A stretch of DNA of 64,000 nucleotides, from contig NZ_NQOG01000003.1 of assembly GCF_002270485.1 (NCBI RefSeq), positions 1 through 64,000 on the forward strand. Reading direction: 5' to 3'. Under the pieces are notes generated by a model, which was not told the DNA's origin, did no database searches, and saw only the letters and a program-made list of their open reading frames with translations. The translations under genes were made by a program, and so were the position numbers. Source of the stretch: Anaerostipes hominis (ex Lee et al. 2021) (lineage in GTDB: Bacteria > Bacillota > Clostridia > Lachnospirales > Lachnospiraceae). Positions 61,433 to 64,000 of the stretch are shown piece after piece (the stretch's first letter is position 1; each line of letters begins with the position of its first letter).

Positions 61433-64000
61433 TTATAATCCAAGTTTTTTCTTTAACTCATTGCTGACATCATATCCACTAAATTCCATAGAAATGACAT
61501 AATCATCCTCTTCTCCATGAATTGGTGTCCATACCTGCGCATAGAACGGGTTCTTCTTCGCAATATCCCCGTAATGCCATTCATGGGCCAGGCATTCCGG
61601 ACACCAGTGCCCGCCATGCAGGGCCGTATTGACTGACATTTCAAAAATATGTCCATCCGCACATTTCCATTTGATCGGTGTATAGATATCGGCAGGCATC
61701 TCTTCGGCCAGGCATTCGCCCCCGCGGAATTCTGCTGCTTTTTTCAGATCCTCCAGATCCAGATTCTCGATTCCCTTTTCCTCATCATATCCATGATCCA
61801 GATAAGTAACCTCTTCGCTCGGATGGAACAGCTCCACATCATCCCAACTCTTGATCGCGGCGCGCTTTTCCCTGGAACCGAAGAACGCCTTGATCCAGTC
61901 CTCATCATTGTGCTCTAATGCGTAATAGAGGCCGCCTTTCTTCTGCCCGATTTCTTTATTATGCGCTTTCATCTGCTCCGCTGTGGGGAACATAGCCGCG
62001 ATCATCGGATTATCCATCATCCGCTGCATTTCCTCCTGGACACCGCCCCAGTACTGCTCTGCCGGGATACAACGGAAATGAAGGATCTCATCCAGCTTGT
62101 CCGCGTCTGAGAAATAATGTCCGTGGAAATTGTAAAACGGCAGTGCGTCCGCGTCATATAAATCTTTGATCGTGATCCCCATCGGTTTCAGTTCCACTTC
62201 CAGCTGCTCCCAGCATGCCAGGCGGTATCCTTTGCCGCTGCTCAGGTTATAGCCCTTCCTCCAGAAGGATTCCGGAACCCAGTCCTCACAGATATTTGCC
62301 ATGCAGATACCGGATTCGATGGAGGTGCTCCATTCCAGCACACAGTTTGCCGGCTGGTGGAAGATGATAGGCTCTTCGCCTGCGCTCTCATTGCTTGGGT
62401 GCTGGCCTGTCTGGCGGATGGATACCCAGTGCTTCAGGCCGGACTCAAATACCGCCATCTCGGAAAATACTTTCGAGAGCGCATAATAGTCAAATATGGA
62501 TGGGTTGATAGGGTCTCCCACCCTGCCCCAATGGATGGGATAGGTTCTGTTTCCGGTTTCCGCCACGGTGCCCACATAGACAAAATGTACTTTATCCGGA
62601 TCCGGTTGTTCCTTGATGGCCTTGATAATGCTTAACGTAGACCCGATATTGGTATAGAGTGTTTTTTCCGGGTACTTGTCTGCCGCGGGGGATACCATTG
62701 CGCCGATATGCAGCACATAATCCGCCCCGTCCACAGCTCTCTTGATATCCTCATAATTTCCAAGGTCGCCCCAGCAGATTTCCAGATTCGGCCCCGCAAA
62801 TTTTTTCATCTTTTTCCTGTTTACATCAGACGGCCTCGCGAACGCACGTACCTTAAAGCGGTTGCTCCGGCTCAGGAGCTGCTTTAAGGTCTCCTGCCCC
62901 ATGGTTCCCGTCACACCGGTAACCATCACCAGTTTCTGGGGTTTTACCACATCCTGATACACCTCCGGGTCGTCAAAGGTGACAGCCGCTATATGGGCTT
63001 CCCTGACCGCGTCGATTGCCCTTCTCGCCTGTCCGGCATCGCCGACCTTCATATAGCCCGCACCGATTGCCCTTGCGCCCTCTTCAATTTCTTTTCCGCA
63101 TCTGGAAGCCGCGCCTACGGCAATCACCGCATGATCGCAGGGGAATTCCATAACCTCATCCCCTTTTTTGCCGATCACTTTGCCTTCCTCGATTGCCGTA
63201 ACAGTGATGTCAGTTACCGGCGTGATCCCTGCCGCGTAAATATGTTCCGTCACGCAGATTTTTCTCGGTGATCCTAAGTCCATACAGAACTCCGGCAGCA
63301 TTTCCAGGTCTGTTACCTGACAGCCTCTTTCAGCAAGGTATTCCGCCACTTCCATGCCCACCATGCCTCCGCCGATGACGACGATATTTCCACTTACAGA
63401 CACTTTTCCGCCCAATATATCATGAGAATTTACAACATGGGGCAGATCCGCGCCCGGTATCGGCGGAATGATCGGCTCCGCGCCAATCGCGTTGATCACG
63501 GTATGAGGATTGATCTCTGCGATCAGCTCCTTTGTCACGGTCGTATCCAGGCAGATATCCACGCACAGCTCCTCAGCCTGCCTTGCCATGGAAAGCACGG
63601 CATTTTTCATTTCTTCTTTTCTGGGTGCCTCTCCTGCAAGCACAAACTGCCCGCCTAATCGATCCGTTTTTTCACACAGGATGGGGTGATGGCCGCGCTT
63701 CTTTAAAACGATGGCCGCGTGCAGCCCACCGATTCCGCCTCCGGCAACCAGTACCGTCTCAGGCTGTTCCGTCTTCCTGATTGCGTATTCCTCTTCATAG
63801 CCCACAGCCGGATTTCTCAGGCAGGAAATCTGCGGCGTGTCCGTATTTTCAAAATAGTCATAGCATCCCTGGTCGCATCCGATGCAGTATGTAATATGAT
63901 CCAAGTCGCCCGCTTTTGCTTTGTTGCAAAAATCAGGATCCGCAAGCTGGGCACGTCCCATGACCACCATATCCACCTTGTCTTCTTCCAGATAAGATTC
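61433..64000 (-). CDS. Fused flavin oxidoreductase-SDR enzyme (5' end outside window)
   Basis: At least 855 residues; the reading frame runs off the window end. Visible order (numbering from 63976): end of an old-yellow-enzyme TIM barrel with VVMGRAQLADP and [4Fe-4S] ligands CIGCDQGC (~31-38) and C52; FAD site VLVAGGGIGGLHAA (~75-88); NAD site IVVIGGGMVGMEVAEY (~198-213); then an NAD-epimerase/SDR domain from VMVTGVTGTMGQ (~350) with YxxxK Tyr498/Lys502; and a C-terminal zinc-ribbon-like KCADGHIFEM...CPEC (~770-815). The BaiCD/2,4-dienoyl-CoA-reductase module with an added dehydrogenase suggests consecutive reductions of an enone-type substrate. Substrate unknown. Confidence 0.85.
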   Translation of the reverse strand, partial: ESYLEEDKVDMVVMGRAQLADPDFCNKAKAGDLDHITYCIGCDQGCYDYFENTDTPQISCLRNPAVGYEEEYAIRKTEQPETVLVAGGGIGGLHAAIVLKKRGHHPILCEKTDRLGGQFVLAGEAPRKEEMKNAVLSMARQAEELCVDICLDTTVTKELIAEINPHTVINAIGAEPIIPPIPGADLPHVVNSHDILGGKVSVSGNIVVIGGGMVGMEVAEYLAERGCQVTDLEMLPEFCMDLGSPRKICVTEHIYAAGITPVTDITVTAIEEGKVIGKKGDEVMEFPCDHAVIAVGAASRCGKEIEEGARAIGAGYMKVGDAGQARRAIDAVREAHIAAVTFDDPEVYQDVVKPQKLVMVTGVTGTMGQETLKQLLSRSNRFKVRAFARPSDVNRKKMKKFAGPNLEICWGDLGNYEDIKRAVDGADYVLHIGAMVSPAADKYPEKTLYTNIGSTLSIIKAIKEQPDPDKVHFVYVGTVAETGNRTYPIHWGRVGDPINPSIFDYYALSKVFSEMAVFESGLKHWVSIRQTGQHPSNESAGEEPIIFHQPANCVLEWSTSIESGICMANICEDWVPESFWRKGYNLSSGKGYRLACWEQLEVELKPMGITIKDLYDADALPFYNFHGHYFSDADKLDEILHFRCIPAEQYWGGVQEEMQRMMDNPMIAAMFPTAEQMKAHNKEIGQKKGGLYYALEHNDEDWIKAFFGSREKRAAIKSWDDVELFHPSEEVTYLDHGYDEEKGIENLDLEDLKKAAEFRGGECLAEEMPADIYTPIKWKCADGHIFEMSVNTALHGGHWCPECLAHEWHYGDIAKKNPFYAQVWTPIHGEEDDYVISMEFSGYDVSNELKKKLGL

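Noticed and set aside
1-64000. tRNA, rRNA, CRISPR arrays and prophage modules
   Set aside because: No tRNA T-loop/acceptor pattern, rRNA segment, regularly spaced repeat array or phage structural genes were seen on either strand.

Overview
The window looks like chromosomal DNA of an anaerobic gut-type Firmicute, most likely a Lachnospiraceae member. This is inferred from moderate-to-low GC, strong AGGAGG-type ribosome binding sites, TTGACA/TATAAT promoters, a trimeric HydABC [FeFe] hydrogenase, an oxygen-labile glycyl radical enzyme, ECF transport, and many short lineage-typical proteins. No rRNA, tRNA, CRISPR array or intact prophage was recognised.

Layout. (1) 0-1.8 kb: a small DUF6465-like protein, a lone BlaI-type repressor and a His/Cys-rich YmaF protein. 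(2) 1.8-7.8 kb, minus strand: a polyol PTS operon (class II aldolase, polyol-phosphate dehydrogenase, Gat-type EIIB, EIIC, EIIA, PRD regulator). (3) 8-13.6 kb, minus: HydCBA hydrogenase operon followed by an sn-glycerol-1-phosphate dehydrogenase. (4) 13.9-18.4 kb: remnants of an alcohol dehydrogenase and a PRD regulator, a DeoR regulator divergent from a HAD hydrolase, a class-C beta-lactamase-fold hydrolase, and NanE. (5) 18.5-23.5 kb, minus: a two-component system with an FtsX-type ABC transporter and an overlapping 38-residue membrane peptide. (6) 23.7-30.1 kb: a heme-binding-type protein and a Gfo/Idh oxidoreductase; then a glycyl radical enzyme, its activase, a DeoR regulator and a wrecked transaldolase gene. 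(7) 30.3-44.6 kb: the most interesting block. Twelve tightly packed minus-strand genes encode an ECF transporter (S, T, A, A'), a TrpF-like protein lacking the catalytic Cys, two PfkB kinases, two nucleoside hydrolases, a HAD phosphatase, an iron alcohol dehydrogenase and an MFS transporter. Divergent from them are a LacI-PfkB fusion regulator and an orphan TrpB-like enzyme. This reads as a salvage or catabolic system for a nucleoside-like compound of unknown identity. (8) 44.6-61.3 kb: an accessory zone in which small intact genes (HAD, LysR/YbaK/ProB/EamA, M20 peptidase, DUF3795, lipoprotein) alternate with truncated, frameshifted and fused gene remnants, including an IS91-type element. (9) 61.4 kb to the end: a very large reductase joining an old-yellow-enzyme-type FAD/NAD module to a short-chain dehydrogenase, running off the window.

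A structured ~155-bp repeat occurs at 429-600 (+) and 13718-13876 (inverted), with a shorter copy at 7998-8050; the outer copies bracket the polyol and hydrogenase operons. All functions are assigned by reading motifs and remembered family features; no database search was run.
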